Part shown: positions 9,466-19,329 of the stretch, in pieces
Layout of the letters: each line of letters begins with the position of its first letter
Position numbering within the stretch: the stretch's first letter is position 1
NCBI GenBank assembly: GCA_964619955.1
Contig: CAZUJF010000027.1
Coordinates: forward strand, 5,153-69,152
Length of the DNA: 64,000 nt
DNA from: JACQFK01 sp964619955
Lineage (GTDB): Bacteria; Planctomycetota; MHYJ01; JACPRB01
Direction of reading: 5' to 3'
Notes under the pieces: generated by a model
Database searches by the model: none
Seen by the model: the letters and a program-made list of their open reading frames with translations, nothing else
Told to the model about the DNA's origin: nothing
Made by a program: the position numbers and the translations under genes

Positions 9466-9638
9466 GCCTCGGCGGGGAGGGAGAGGTGGGGACGCAGCGC
9501 CGGCCGGCAGGGCGGATCCGCCCGGCCGTACAACCAAATTTTATCGCGCCCCCCGCCGCGGCGGGGCGACGCCGTCCCCAGCGCTCCCCGCCCGTCGGGG
9601 CACACGCCGTCCGGGCCCCTCGGGCCCGGTTCATGAAA
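9466..9638 (-). other. Leader region of the DUF2344-rng-rplU-obgE string
   Basis: About 170 non-coding bases upstream of the DUF2344 gene. It holds a 14-base perfect palindrome centred on GGATCC (9510-9523), an AT-rich island (about 9530-9545) that reads GATAAAAT on the minus strand and may be a -10 element, and a GC palindrome near 9552-9567. No ORF with family similarity is seen. A structured leader would fit RNase E autoregulation, but this is only inference. Confidence 0.35.
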
Positions 9639-9673
9639 ACCCCCGGCCGCCCCTTCTCAGGGACGGCCGGGGG
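9639..9673 (-). terminator. Intrinsic terminator of the secretin gene
   Basis: On the minus strand, 24 bases after the secretin stop, a 10-bp GC stem CCCCCGGCCG/CGGCCGGGGG (plus three more pairs across one mismatch) closes a short loop and is followed by GTTTTC. This is a standard rho-independent layout and separates the secretin from the DUF2344-rng string. Confidence 0.75.
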
Positions 9674-9697
9674 AATCTTGTCCTGGTGCCGCCCGCC

Positions 9698-11578
9698 CTA
9701 CTTCTGGGGCTGGGCCGCTTCCTTCTTGCGGGATTCCTCGAACTCCTTGCGCTCCTGCTCCTCCCGGAGCTTCAGGAGCTGCTGCAAGGTCTCGCTGGCG
9801 CCGCGCCCGCGGCGCACGATCCGCGGCGTGAGGAAGATGAGCAGATGCTCCTTCGTCACGTCGTCGGAACGCCGCTTGAAGAGGTAATTGATCAGGGGGA
9901 TGTCCTTCAGGACCGGGACGCCCTTGTCCTCGTACGTGGTCCGCTCGACCACCAGGCCGCCGAGCACCGCGGTGCGGCCGCTCTCCACCACCAGCCGGGA
10001 GACGACCTGCGTCTGCGAAATGCGGGGCAGGTCGATCGACTGGTCGGCCCCGTTGCTGACCAGGGTGAACCGCACGAAGCCCGGCACCGCCGCGCCCGTC
10101 GAGGGGCCCGACAGGACCTCGTTCTGCGGGATCACCGTGAGGATGACCCGGTTCGACTCGGAGACGATCTTCGGCACCACGAAGAGCTGGAAGCCGACCT
10201 TCACGGGCGACTTGGCCGCCTCGCCCAGCGAGAATTCCAGGCCGCCGAACTGGTTCGTCGTCGTCCGGACTTCCGCGTAGCTGATGGTCTCGCCCACGAA
10301 GATCGTGGCTTCCGTGTTGTCGAGCACCGCCAGCGTGGGCTCCTGCAGGATGCGGGAATACTGGTCCTGCTTGAAGGCGCGGAAGAGCAGCGTGCCGTCC
10401 CAGGACGACAGGAAGAGCTGCTCCTGACCCACGCCGCCCGTCTCCCGGCCCAGGCCGAAGGGCAGCTTCGTGATCTTGCCGGAAACCGTCTCTCCCTGCA
10501 CCGTGGTGTAGGAGGTCGGGTTCAGGATCCGGGTGCTCGTCTCGAAGCCGTCCTTGCCGCCGAAGGACCAGTTCACGCCGAACTCCAGCAGGTCGCGGTT
10601 CGTCGTGGAGACGAACTTCACGTCCAGGATCACCTGCTCGGGCTCGATGTCCAGCTGGGCGATGACTTCGCCCACCTTGTCCAGAACCACCTTCGTGTCG
10701 CGCACGACGAAGATGTTCTGCTGGGGGTCGAAATCCAGCTTGCCCAGCGTCCGGTTGCTGGCGTCGCGGGAAAGCACGGTCTCAAGGACCTGCTTGAGGA
10801 CGAAGCGCTTCAGGATTTCCTCGATCGTCGTCGGAGGCGTCACCGGCTTGCCGCTGAGCGTCTTGCCCTCCTCGACCTTCGCCTGGTACAGCGAGGGAGG
10901 CTGGATGTACTTCAACGGGAACACCCGGGTCTCCATCTGCTTGAGCAGTTCGTCCGGATGGATGATCCGGATGATGCCGAAGCTTTCCCGGACCGTCGTG
11001 AAATTCAGCGTCTTCACGACCGCGTCCAGGACCTCGGACCACGGCACGTTGTTGATCGACAGGGTGATCGTGCCCTTCACGTCGGGCGAGATGATCAGGT
11101 TGGCCCCGGACACCCGGGCGATCATGTCGATGACCACCTTGATGTCCGCGTCCCGGAAATTGAAGGTCAGGCGCGGGGGACGGGACAGCATAATGAGCGA
11201 CGCGCTCACCTGCTCGAGCGAGAGTTCCGCCTTCGCGACGAACGCGTCCAGCGCCGAGCGGACGAGCTCCTTCTCGACGATAAACTCGTCGATCCGGAAA
11301 TCCTCCGGGATGTTCTTCTTGTCCACGACGATGTTCCGGCCGGTCTGCCGGCGGAACTCGTCCACCACCTGGTCCACGGTCGCGTTGCGGACCTTGATGG
11401 TGACTTCCTGGCGCTCCCGCTGAAGCTGCTCCTCATAAGCCTCGCGAACTGCCTTGGCTTTGGGATCTTCAGCCTGCGCATCCGCCTTGGCGGCGGCGGG
11501 CTTGGGTTCCTGGGACCAGGCGGCGGAGGCCCCCAGGGCCAGCGCGAACAACGTCAGCCAGACACGAGCGCCGTTCAT
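9698..11578 (-). CDS. Secretin (GspD/PilQ family outer-membrane pore)
   Basis: Outer-membrane multimeric channel for type II secretion or type IV pili. The start at 11578 gives 626 residues with a Sec signal peptide (MNGARVWLTLFALALGASA). The N-terminal half has STN/N0-N1-like repeats (ATVDQVVDEFRRQTGRNIVV; FRDADIKVVIDMIARVSGANLII). The C-terminal half is the secretin barrel, with ESGRTAVLGGLVVER, VPVLKDIPLINYLFKRR and the closing HLLIFLTPRIV. An upstream ATG at 11611 would precede the signal peptide and is less likely. It follows a large secreted protein by 114 bases and ends at a strong terminator. PilQ and GspD cannot be separated with confidence; pilT and a GspC-like gene are both nearby. 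Confidence 0.88.
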   Translation of the reverse strand: MNGARVWLTLFALALGASAAWSQEPKPAAAKADAQAEDPKAKAVREAYEEQLQRERQEVTIKVRNATVDQVVDEFRRQTGRNIVVDKKNIPEDFRIDEFIVEKELVRSALDAFVAKAELSLEQVSASLIMLSRPPRLTFNFRDADIKVVIDMIARVSGANLIISPDVKGTITLSINNVPWSEVLDAVVKTLNFTTVRESFGIIRIIHPDELLKQMETRVFPLKYIQPPSLYQAKVEEGKTLSGKPVTPPTTIEEILKRFVLKQVLETVLSRDASNRTLGKLDFDPQQNIFVVRDTKVVLDKVGEVIAQLDIEPEQVILDVKFVSTTNRDLLEFGVNWSFGGKDGFETSTRILNPTSYTTVQGETVSGKITKLPFGLGRETGGVGQEQLFLSSWDGTLLFRAFKQDQYSRILQEPTLAVLDNTEATIFVGETISYAEVRTTTNQFGGLEFSLGEAAKSPVKVGFQLFVVPKIVSESNRVILTVIPQNEVLSGPSTGAAVPGFVRFTLVSNGADQSIDLPRISQTQVVSRLVVESGRTAVLGGLVVERTTYEDKGVPVLKDIPLINYLFKRRSDDVTKEHLLIFLTPRIVRRGRGASETLQQLLKLREEQERKEFEESRKKEAAQPQK

Positions 11579-11692
11579 CGTCCAAGCTCCACTAAAAGAT
11601 TTCCCTGCCATCTTCGGCCCCCGGCAACACCAGTACAGGCGCCGGCCCGATCCCGCAAACCCTCCTGTCCCCTCTCCGCACGGTTGCCGGCC

Positions 11693-13354
11693 CTACTTCT
11701 GCCGGATCGGGATGTCCCGGGTCTCCTCCCGGAGCGACACCTGGATGCCGTGCGCCCAGATCTTCTCGACCCGGACCCCCTCGCCATCCACCGTGTCCCC
11801 GACACGATACATCTTCTCGTTCACCACCGCCAGTCGATCCGGCTTCATGAACCGGACAGGATGAATCGCGCCCACATGATGCCCGAACACCACGACCCGG
11901 GCATCCACGGGAATGAACTGATAGCTGTCATGAATGACCGTGCCGGTCAGGACCACCCGCTTCCGCGCCAGCTCCTGGCGCGTGCGGCATTTCGCCACCA
12001 GCGGCTCCAGCTCGCCGATCCAGCGGTTCACCTCGAGCAGCTCGGGCCGGTCCACGAGCTCCTTGCGCTCGAGGGCCGTCTTCTTCAGCTCGTCGATCCC
12101 CTTCTGCATCTCCTCGCACTCGTCCTTGTCGAAGTGCTGGAGCACCTTCACGTACACGCCGCGCAGCTTCTTCATGAGGCGGTCCAGGCCGCCCCAGATC
12201 TTTTCGGCCTCGTCCCGCAGACGCTCCACCTGCGCCAGCACGTCCGGGGGCTGGGGCTTCTCCGAATGCGACTTCTTCAGCGCGATGTAGACGTTCAGGA
12301 TGCCGTCGTAGAGCTTCTGACCCTCGACCTCTCGATTGTCCTCTTTCGCGCGTCGCAGGTCCTCCAGGGTTTTCTGGGCTTCTTTCAGGCTGGTCAGGAA
12401 CGTGTTTTCGTCGATGACGATCTGCGTCTTTTCAGCACCCTCTTTTCCGCCCCCCGTGGGACGGTTCATGACCGCCAGCTTGTCGAAGGGGTCCCGGCGG
12501 GCCCCCTGCCGGATGCGGGTGTCCTTGCCCACCGCGTCCAGCTCGTCCTTGACCAGGATCCGGCGCAGGCCGCTCCGGCTGACTTCCTCGACGATGCGGC
12601 CGTACTTGTCGATGAACGCCTCCGTCAACTCCATGTCCCGCGTCGCGGACGGCGGCGGCTTCAGGTACACCACGTGCGTCACGGGGATGTCCTTCTTGCC
12701 GAGATATTCGCGCTTCACGAAATCCTTGATCTCGATCTGCACCTCGGCGATCGGCGGCTTGTCGTCCTCGCGCGGCGCAAAGAGGGACACCTTCCGCGGG
12801 CCCGCCTTGGCCAGGTTCCCGCTCTGCCGGAGCGCCAGGAACATCAGAAAGCGGGAGAAGTAGATCTCCTCGTCGGCGATCGGATGCACCTTGCGGTTGG
12901 TGGACGACAGGGCGATCTCGATCTTCCGGCCCGAATCCTCCGGGAGGATCCGCGAATTGACGATCACGCCGTTGCGGATGTCCGTCCGCTCCATGTCCAG
13001 CGGGGAGAACGTGTCGTCCAGATGGGACTTCACCTTCAACGACTCCGTGAAGGGGAATTCCTTCTTCGTCGCCCCCGTGGGATCCGGGAGCATCATCTCG
13101 AGTTCGGAATCGGCGTCGTACTTGTATTTCCAGGGCGTCCCCGGGGTGCCCTTGGCCACGGTCTCGTGGACGAAACCGACGTGGACGTCGCCCTGAAAAA
13201 TCTTGTACCAGGAATCCAGGGACCCCACGAGCGTGACCCGGTCCTGGAGTCCGGCATCGGCGGGGACGACCGGCTTCTCCTGCCGGGCCTCGACGCCCAG
13301 ACCCGCGGCGAAACACGCCGCTGAAGCGACAAGCACTCCCCAAACCCGACCCAT
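11693..13354 (-). CDS. Large secreted protein upstream of the secretin, possible PilP-like C-terminus
   Basis: 553 residues with a signal peptide (about 1-23). I do not recognise the full-length family. About residues 40-270 form a beta-rich domain, 310-440 a charged helical segment with likely coiled coil, and the last about 60 residues (KMYRVGDTVDGEGVRVEKI, then a closing VSLREETRDI) resemble the short beta domain of PilP/GspC-type pilotin partners that contact secretins. Position directly before the secretin on the same strand supports a role in that machine. The PilP comparison is by pattern only. Confidence 0.55.
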   Translation of the reverse strand: MGRVWGVLVASAACFAAGLGVEARQEKPVVPADAGLQDRVTLVGSLDSWYKIFQGDVHVGFVHETVAKGTPGTPWKYKYDADSELEMMLPDPTGATKKEFPFTESLKVKSHLDDTFSPLDMERTDIRNGVIVNSRILPEDSGRKIEIALSSTNRKVHPIADEEIYFSRFLMFLALRQSGNLAKAGPRKVSLFAPREDDKPPIAEVQIEIKDFVKREYLGKKDIPVTHVVYLKPPPSATRDMELTEAFIDKYGRIVEEVSRSGLRRILVKDELDAVGKDTRIRQGARRDPFDKLAVMNRPTGGGKEGAEKTQIVIDENTFLTSLKEAQKTLEDLRRAKEDNREVEGQKLYDGILNVYIALKKSHSEKPQPPDVLAQVERLRDEAEKIWGGLDRLMKKLRGVYVKVLQHFDKDECEEMQKGIDELKKTALERKELVDRPELLEVNRWIGELEPLVAKCRTRQELARKRVVLTGTVIHDSYQFIPVDARVVVFGHHVGAIHPVRFMKPDRLAVVNEKMYRVGDTVDGEGVRVEKIWAHGIQVSLREETRDIPIRQK

Positions 13355-13447
13355 ACCGCCTCCGTGTGGTGACTCGGAGCCTGAACTGTAGTCGAGTAAT
13401 TATAGATCAGCGGGTGCCCATGTCAAATTTTTTCCCCGATAATGCCT

Positions 13448-13477
13448 TTGACCCCCTTTTTGGGCCCTTGATAGAAT
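13448..13477 (+). promoter_or_regulatory. Promoter of the zinc-ribbon gene
   Basis: TTGACC at 13448-13453, an 18-base spacer and TAGAAT at 13472-13477. The ATG at 13486 begins eight bases after the -10 box, so the transcript would be leaderless. No Shine-Dalgarno sequence is present. Confidence 0.6.
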
Positions 13478-13485
13478 CCCACCCC

Positions 13486-14508
13486 ATGGGCTCGCCCGCC
13501 ATCCCCTGCGGCCAGTGCGGCACCCCGATCGTGGAGGCCGATCTCGAATCCGGCGCCGCCATTCATCTCAAGGGCCGCAGCTTCTGCGGCGCCTGCAAGG
13601 CGGATGCGGCCAAGGCCTTCTCCATCGAAGATCTGACGTCGACCAAGAGCGCCTCCGCCGGAAAACCGCCCGCTCCGCCCGCTCCCCCGGTGAAAAAAAA
13701 GCCGCCTGCAGCGCCCCCCGGACCGCCCGAACCTTCGCGCCTGCAGACCCGGAGGCGTCCGTCCCTCCCCTCCGCCTCCCCCCGGCATCCCCTGACGTTG
13801 CCCCTCCTCGGAGGCCTGGGAGCCGCCGCGGCCGTCGGAGGTTTGATTTTCTTCATCGTCGGCAGCCGGAACCCGGATCCGCCGCGGGGGGCGGCCACGA
13901 ACCCGGCTCCCGTCCCCGCCGCGCAACCCGACCCCGCCCTTTCGCCGGCGGAGCAGGCCCGGCAGCTGTTCAAACAGGTCGAGACGCTGGCACGGAACGC
14001 GGACATCCCTCCCGACGAGATCCTCGCCCGGCTGGACAAGATGCTCCCCGCCCTCAAGGGCACCGAGTACGCCGCCAAGGCGGCCGACTTCCGCCAGGCG
14101 ATCCAGAAGGAACGGGACGCCGCCCGCGGAGCGCTGGAACTGGAACCCGTCATCGCCGAGCTCAAGAAAAACGTCGCCGCCGACCCGGAGTTCCGGAATT
14201 TTCCGGCCCTGCGGGACCAGTTCCAGAAGGCGCGCGATCTCGCCGCCCGCTCCGCCCCGGCCCGCACCCCGGAGATCCAGCGGCTCCAGTCGGACTACAA
14301 CACCCGCTACGAAAAAGCGGCCGAGCCCTACTACGCCGAGATCCATGAAGCCGCCACGGTCTACGCCGACGAGCGCCGCTACGCCGACGCCCTGAAAAAG
14401 ATCGAGACCTTTCCCGCCCACCTGCGTCACTCCGGCACCTGGAAGGGCCTCGCCCAGCTCAAGGCGGACGTCGAGAAGCGCGCGAAGATCCTTCCTCCGA
14501 AGAAATAA
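13486..14508 (+). CDS. Zinc-ribbon, single-pass membrane protein with helical extracytoplasmic domain
   Basis: 340 residues. The N-terminus has two CxxC pairs (C8/C11 and C34/C37) typical of a small zinc ribbon, then a proline-rich linker, a membrane helix (around 105-125, GLGAAAAVGGLIFFIVG), another Pro/Ala linker and a mostly helical C-terminal domain of about 170 residues that may hold TPR-like repeats. The function is unknown. The start at 13486 was preferred over 13366 because it directly follows a consensus promoter and begins at the zinc ribbon. The amidotransferase gene starts three bases after the stop, so the two may be co-transcribed. Confidence 0.6.
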   Translation: MGSPAIPCGQCGTPIVEADLESGAAIHLKGRSFCGACKADAAKAFSIEDLTSTKSASAGKPPAPPAPPVKKKPPAAPPGPPEPSRLQTRRRPSLPSASPRHPLTLPLLGGLGAAAAVGGLIFFIVGSRNPDPPRGAATNPAPVPAAQPDPALSPAEQARQLFKQVETLARNADIPPDEILARLDKMLPALKGTEYAAKAADFRQAIQKERDAARGALELEPVIAELKKNVAADPEFRNFPALRDQFQKARDLAARSAPARTPEIQRLQSDYNTRYEKAAEPYYAEIHEAATVYADERRYADALKKIETFPAHLRHSGTWKGLAQLKADVEKRAKILPPKK

Positions 14509-14511
14509 TCG

Positions 14512-15114
14512 ATGATCCTCGTCGTCGACAACTACGACTCCTTCACCTGGAACATCGTCCAGGCCCTCGGGACCCTCGGCGCCGCCGTCGACGTCGTCCG
14601 CAACGACGCCCTCACCCCCGAAGAAGTGGAGGAGCGCGCCCCGGAACGGATCATCCTCTCCCCGGGCCCCTGCACCCCCGACGAAGCCGGCATCTGCCTC
14701 CGCCTCCTGCAGCGTCTCGCCGGACGCCTCCCCATCCTCGGCGTCTGCCTCGGCCACCAGTGCCTCGCCCGGGCCTTCGGCGGCCGCGTCGTCCGCGCCG
14801 CCCGCCCCGTCCATGGAAAAACCAGCCTCGTGCGGCACGACGGCCTCGGTCTCTACGCGGGCCTGCCTGACCCCTTCGAAGCCATGCGCTACCACTCGCT
14901 GATCGTCGAGGAATCCTCCCTGCCGGCCGGATTCATCGTGAGCGCGCGAACGGAAGCCGGCGAGATCATGGGCCTCCGGCACCGTCGTTGGCCCCTGGAG
15001 GGCGTCCAGTTCCACCCCGAGAGCTACCGCACCGGCGCCGGCCCGCAGCTGCTCCGCAACTTCCTCGCGCTCCCCGCCCCGGACGCTGGACTGCGCCCCC
15101 TTCAACGGATATAG
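14512..15114 (+). CDS. trpG/pabA: Anthranilate/aminodeoxychorismate synthase glutamine amidotransferase component
   Basis: Class I glutamine amidotransferase that supplies ammonia to TrpE or PabB. The 200-residue protein has the N-terminal VVDNYDSFTWN, the oxyanion segment LSPGPCTPDEAG, the nucleophile C79 in GVCLGHQ and the His-Glu pair in VQFHPESY. No TrpE/PabB partner is in the window, so tryptophan or folate synthesis cannot be decided; amphibolic use in both is common. Confidence 0.9.
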   Translation: MILVVDNYDSFTWNIVQALGTLGAAVDVVRNDALTPEEVEERAPERIILSPGPCTPDEAGICLRLLQRLAGRLPILGVCLGHQCLARAFGGRVVRAARPVHGKTSLVRHDGLGLYAGLPDPFEAMRYHSLIVEESSLPAGFIVSARTEAGEIMGLRHRRWPLEGVQFHPESYRTGAGPQLLRNFLALPAPDAGLRPLQRI

Positions 15115-15115
15115 T
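15087..15115 (+). promoter_or_regulatory. Promoter of the FabI/FabL-like gene
   Basis: TGGACT at 15087-15092, a 17-base spacer and TATAGT at 15110-15115, located within the last codons of the amidotransferase. The ATG at 15124 follows after eight bases without a Shine-Dalgarno sequence, another probable leaderless start. Confidence 0.5.
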
Positions 15116-15123
15116 TTTCGCCC

Positions 15124-15906
15124 ATGAACGATCTCCAGGGACAGTGGGCGCTCATCCTCGGCGCCTCCAGCGGCTTCGGCGAAGCGACCACCCTCGAACT
15201 CGCCCGCCGCGGCATGAACATCTGCGGCATCCACATGGACCGCAAGCAGACCCAGCCCAACGTCGAACGCATCACCGGCGAGATCCAGAAGCTCGGCCGG
15301 CAGGCCCTCTTCGTCAACATGAACGCCGCCGACGAGCTCAAGCGCAAGGAAGCCCTCGACGAGCTTGCGAAGAAGACGCCGACCGTCAAGGTCGTCATGC
15401 ACTCGCTCGCGTTCGGAACGCTGAAGCCCTTCCTGGCCGCCAAACCCGAGGACGCCATCAACAAGGCGCAGATGGACATGACCCTCGACGTCATGGCCAA
15501 CTCCCTCGTCTACTGGGCCCAGGACCTCTGGCAGCGCAAGATGCTCGTCAAGGGCTCGCGCCTCTTCGCGATGACCTCCGCCGGCTCGACCCGCATCTGG
15601 GCGAGCTACGGCGCCGTCTCCGCCGCGAAGTCCGCCCTCGAGAGCCACATCCGCCAGCTCGCCTTCGAGTTCGCCCCGCACGGCGTCTCCGCCAACGCGA
15701 TCCGCGCGGGCGTCACCGACACCCCCGCGCTGCGCAAGATCCCGGGCAACGAGCAGATGCTCGAGGGCACCCTGCAGCGCCACCCCGCGCACCGCCTCAC
15801 GACGCCCCAGGAGATCGCCTGCGCCATCGCCGCGCTGTCCGCGAAGGATCTCGACTGGATCACCGGCAACACCATCGGCGTCGACGGCGGCGAGATCTTG
15901 ATCTAG
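15124..15906 (+). CDS. Enoyl-ACP reductase-like SDR (FabI/FabL type)
   Basis: NAD(P)H-dependent reductase, probably the last step of the fatty acid elongation cycle. The 260-residue SDR has the cofactor loop GASSGFGE (13-20), and the catalytic pair is Y162 and K169, spaced Y-x6-K. This spacing is typical of FabI/FabL enoyl-ACP reductases; ordinary SDRs have Y-x3-K. The C-terminal GVDGGEIL is also family-like. It has its own promoter. An alternative is an SDR of another pathway, since there are no fab neighbours. Confidence 0.75.
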   Translation: MNDLQGQWALILGASSGFGEATTLELARRGMNICGIHMDRKQTQPNVERITGEIQKLGRQALFVNMNAADELKRKEALDELAKKTPTVKVVMHSLAFGTLKPFLAAKPEDAINKAQMDMTLDVMANSLVYWAQDLWQRKMLVKGSRLFAMTSAGSTRIWASYGAVSAAKSALESHIRQLAFEFAPHGVSANAIRAGVTDTPALRKIPGNEQMLEGTLQRHPAHRLTTPQEIACAIAALSAKDLDWITGNTIGVDGGEILI

Positions 15907-15924
15907 CCCCCCGAAGCCCCTACG

Positions 15925-17517
15925 ATGCTCTCCATGCGCGCTCGGAGGGGGATGGCACTGCTGCTCGCCGCCGCACTCGCGGCGTGCGACGCCCGCAAGG
16001 ACCCGGCGCCCGCCGACCCCGCCCAGGCCGCCCGCCTCAAGAAAGCCCGCGAGCTGCTCGCCGAAGCCGGCTTCCCCGGCGGCAAGGGCCTCCCCAGGCT
16101 GGAACTGCTCTACAACGACGACGAGGGCCACAAGCGCGTCGCCGCCACCCTCCAGGAGCAGTGGCGCAAGAACCTCGGCGTCGACGTCGAACTCCGCAAC
16201 AGCGAATGGCGCGTCTACCTCGACGACATGAGCAAGATGCGCTTCCAGATGATCCGCCGCGGCTGGATCGCCGACTACAAGGACCCCACCACCTTCATCG
16301 AGGTCTTCGGCTCCCACAGCGGCAACAGCAACACCGGCTGGTCCAACGCCGAGTTCGACCGCCTCGTCGAGGAGGCCGAAAAGCAGGCGGATCGCGCCAA
16401 GCGCTACGAGCTGCTGAAGCAGGCCGAGGCCATCCTCTGCGACGAGGTCCCCGCCATCCCCCTCTACTTCTACGTCAACCAGAACTGCTGGCCCGACACC
16501 GTGAAGGGCATGCACTCCACCCTGCTCGACGTCCACCCCCTCGCGGGCGTCCACATCGAGGGCAAGGACACGCTCGTGATCAACAACGGCACCGAGCCCC
16601 AGAGCCTCGATCCGGGCCTCGCCCGCGGCCAGCCCGAACACCGGATCACGCTGGCGCTCTTCGAGGGGCTCACGACCTACGACCCCAAGACCCTCGAACC
16701 CCGGCCCGGCGTGGCAGAACGCTGGGAGGTCTCAGAGGACAAGAAGAAGTATGTCTTCCACCTGAGGGACTGCACCTGGAGCGACGGCCGAAAACTCACG
16801 GCCCGGGACTTCGTCGACAGCTGGCTGCGGGTGCTCGATCCCGCGACGCCCACCGACTACGCGCACGCCCTCTTCTATATCCGCGGCGCGAAGGACTTCA
16901 ACCTGAAGAAGGGCCCCCGCGAGGGCGTCGCGGTGCGCGCGCGCGACGAACGCACGCTGGAGGTCGAGCTCGTCAACCCCATCCCCTTCTTCCTGGAACT
17001 CTGCGCCTTCTTCACGTTCGCGCCGGTCCGCATGGATCTGATCGCGAAATTCGGCACCGACTGGACGCGGCCGGCGAACATCGCCAGCAACGGCCCCTTC
17101 AAGCTCAAGTCCTGGAAGCCCACCGAGGCCGTCGTCGTCGAGAAGAACCCCGCCTACTGGAATGCGGCCCAGGTCCGCCAGCCGTTCGTCCGCTTCGTTC
17201 CGATCACGAACCGCGCCACCGCGTGGAATCTCTACACGAAGGGGGAGATCGACATCGCCACCACGATCCCGCTCGACATCGTCGACCAGGTCGTGAAGCG
17301 CCCGGACTACCGCGGCGGCGCCTACCTCGCGGTCTACTACTACGCGCTGAACGTCACGCATGGACCGCTCAAGGACAAACGCGTGCGCAAGGCCCTCGCG
17401 CTCGCGGTCGACCGCGACGTCCTCACCTCCAGAATCACCCGCAAGGGCGAAGTGCCGGCCTTCCACATCACCCCGCCGTATTTCGAGGGCTACACCAGCC
17501 CCCGCATCGACGATTGA
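15925..17517 (+). CDS. Circularly permuted oligopeptide-binding lipoprotein (OppA-type SBP)
   Basis: 530 residues with a lipoprotein signal (lipobox LAAC, C21). The order of the two sequence halves is reversed relative to OppA. Residues about 38-205 match the C-terminal third of OppA (LLAEAGFPGGKGLP, NDDEGHKRVAATLQEQWRKN, RGWIADYKDPTTF, AIPLYFYVNQN). Residues about 213-530 match the N-terminal two thirds (INNGTEPQSLDPG, LFEGLTTYD, PGVAERWEVS, ALAVDRDVLTS), ending at TPPYFEGYTSPRIDD. The cut falls in the loop that in OppA links the PPYxxG segment to the LLAEAG helix. An alternative start is ATG 15934, seven bases after a TACGAT box. It is followed at 10 bases by the permease gene. The substrate is probably a peptide, perhaps a muropeptide (inference). 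Confidence 0.85.
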   Translation: MLSMRARRGMALLLAAALAACDARKDPAPADPAQAARLKKARELLAEAGFPGGKGLPRLELLYNDDEGHKRVAATLQEQWRKNLGVDVELRNSEWRVYLDDMSKMRFQMIRRGWIADYKDPTTFIEVFGSHSGNSNTGWSNAEFDRLVEEAEKQADRAKRYELLKQAEAILCDEVPAIPLYFYVNQNCWPDTVKGMHSTLLDVHPLAGVHIEGKDTLVINNGTEPQSLDPGLARGQPEHRITLALFEGLTTYDPKTLEPRPGVAERWEVSEDKKKYVFHLRDCTWSDGRKLTARDFVDSWLRVLDPATPTDYAHALFYIRGAKDFNLKKGPREGVAVRARDERTLEVELVNPIPFFLELCAFFTFAPVRMDLIAKFGTDWTRPANIASNGPFKLKSWKPTEAVVVEKNPAYWNAAQVRQPFVRFVPITNRATAWNLYTKGEIDIATTIPLDIVDQVVKRPDYRGGAYLAVYYYALNVTHGPLKDKRVRKALALAVDRDVLTSRITRKGEVPAFHITPPYFEGYTSPRIDD

Positions 17518-17527
17518 GGGGACGACT

Positions 17528-18462
<935 letters not shown>

Positions 18463-18466
<4 letters not shown>

Positions 18467-19329
18467 ACGTGCAGAGCCCCGCGAAACGCTCGCTGCGCCG
18501 CTTCGTCAGGAACCGCCGCGCCGTGATCGCCGCCGCCGTGCTGCTCGTGCTGGGCCTCTCCACGCTGCTCGTCCCCTGGATCTCGGCGCACGACTACCGG
18601 GACCAGGACATCGACTACACGTCGGGCGCGCCGACGGGGCGCCACTGGATGGGGACCGACGTGCTGGGCCGCGACCTGCTCACCCGGCTCTTCCTGGGGG
18701 GACGCATCTCCTTCGCCGTCGGCCTGATGGCGACGACCGTCAGCCTCGCGATCGGCGTCGCCTACGGGGCGGTGTCCGCCTTCGCCGGCGGCCGCACGGA
18801 CCAGCTCATGATGCGCTTCGTCGACGTCCTCTACGGCCTGCCCACCATGCTCGTCATCATCATCGTGATGGCGTTCGTGCGTTCGCGCAGCATCGTCTGG
18901 GTCTTCCTCGTCATCGGCGCCTTCGGCTGGCTCACGCTCGCCCGCATCGTCCGCGGCCAGGTGCTCTCGGTCCGCGAACTCCAGTTCGTCGAGGCGGCCC
19001 GCGCGCTCGGCGTCACGAGCGTCCCCATCCTCTGGCGCCACATCCTGCCCAACATCCTCGGCCCCGTGGCGGTCTATGCCACGCTCTCCGTGCCCGCCGC
19101 CATGCTCTCCGAATCCTTCCTCTCGTTCCTCGGCCTGGGCATCTCGGAACCGGAGACCTCGTGGGGCGTGCTCATCAGCGAAGGCGCCGGCGCCGTCGCC
19201 AACGGACGCAACCTCTGGTGGCTCGTCGGCTATCCCGGGGCCGCCCTCGCCGCCACGCTCTACTGCCTCAACTCCGTCGGCGACGGCCTTCGGGACGCCC
19301 TCGACGTGCAGCAGAGGCCCGGCGCGTGA
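18463..19329 (+). CDS. Peptide ABC transporter permease, OppC/DppC type
   Basis: 288 residues. Start GTG 18463 overlaps the OppB-like stop (GTGA). It has the OppC N-terminal helix (RRFVRNRRAVIAAAVLLVLG), the conserved HWMGTDVLGRDLLTRLFLGGRIS stretch just after it, and the EAA loop VEAARALGVTSVPILWRHILPNI. Five to six membrane helices are visible. The stop overlaps the GTG of the next binding protein. Confidence 0.92.

Noticed and set aside
9510..9523. 14-base palindrome upstream of the DUF2344 gene as an operator.
   Set aside because: High-GC palindromes are frequent in this DNA and no second copy or promoter context was found; mentioned only in the leader entry.
9458..13324. Plus-strand open frame of 1288 codons opposite the secretin and its partner.
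   Set aside because: Arg/His/Leu-rich translation with no domain; antisense to genes with clear signal peptides and secretin motifs.
13423..16641. Very long minus-strand open frame (1072 codons) over plus-strand genes.
   Set aside because: It runs antisense to the zinc-ribbon, amidotransferase, reductase and binding-protein genes, with Gly/Ala/Arg/Val-biased content and no motif; a GC-driven shadow.
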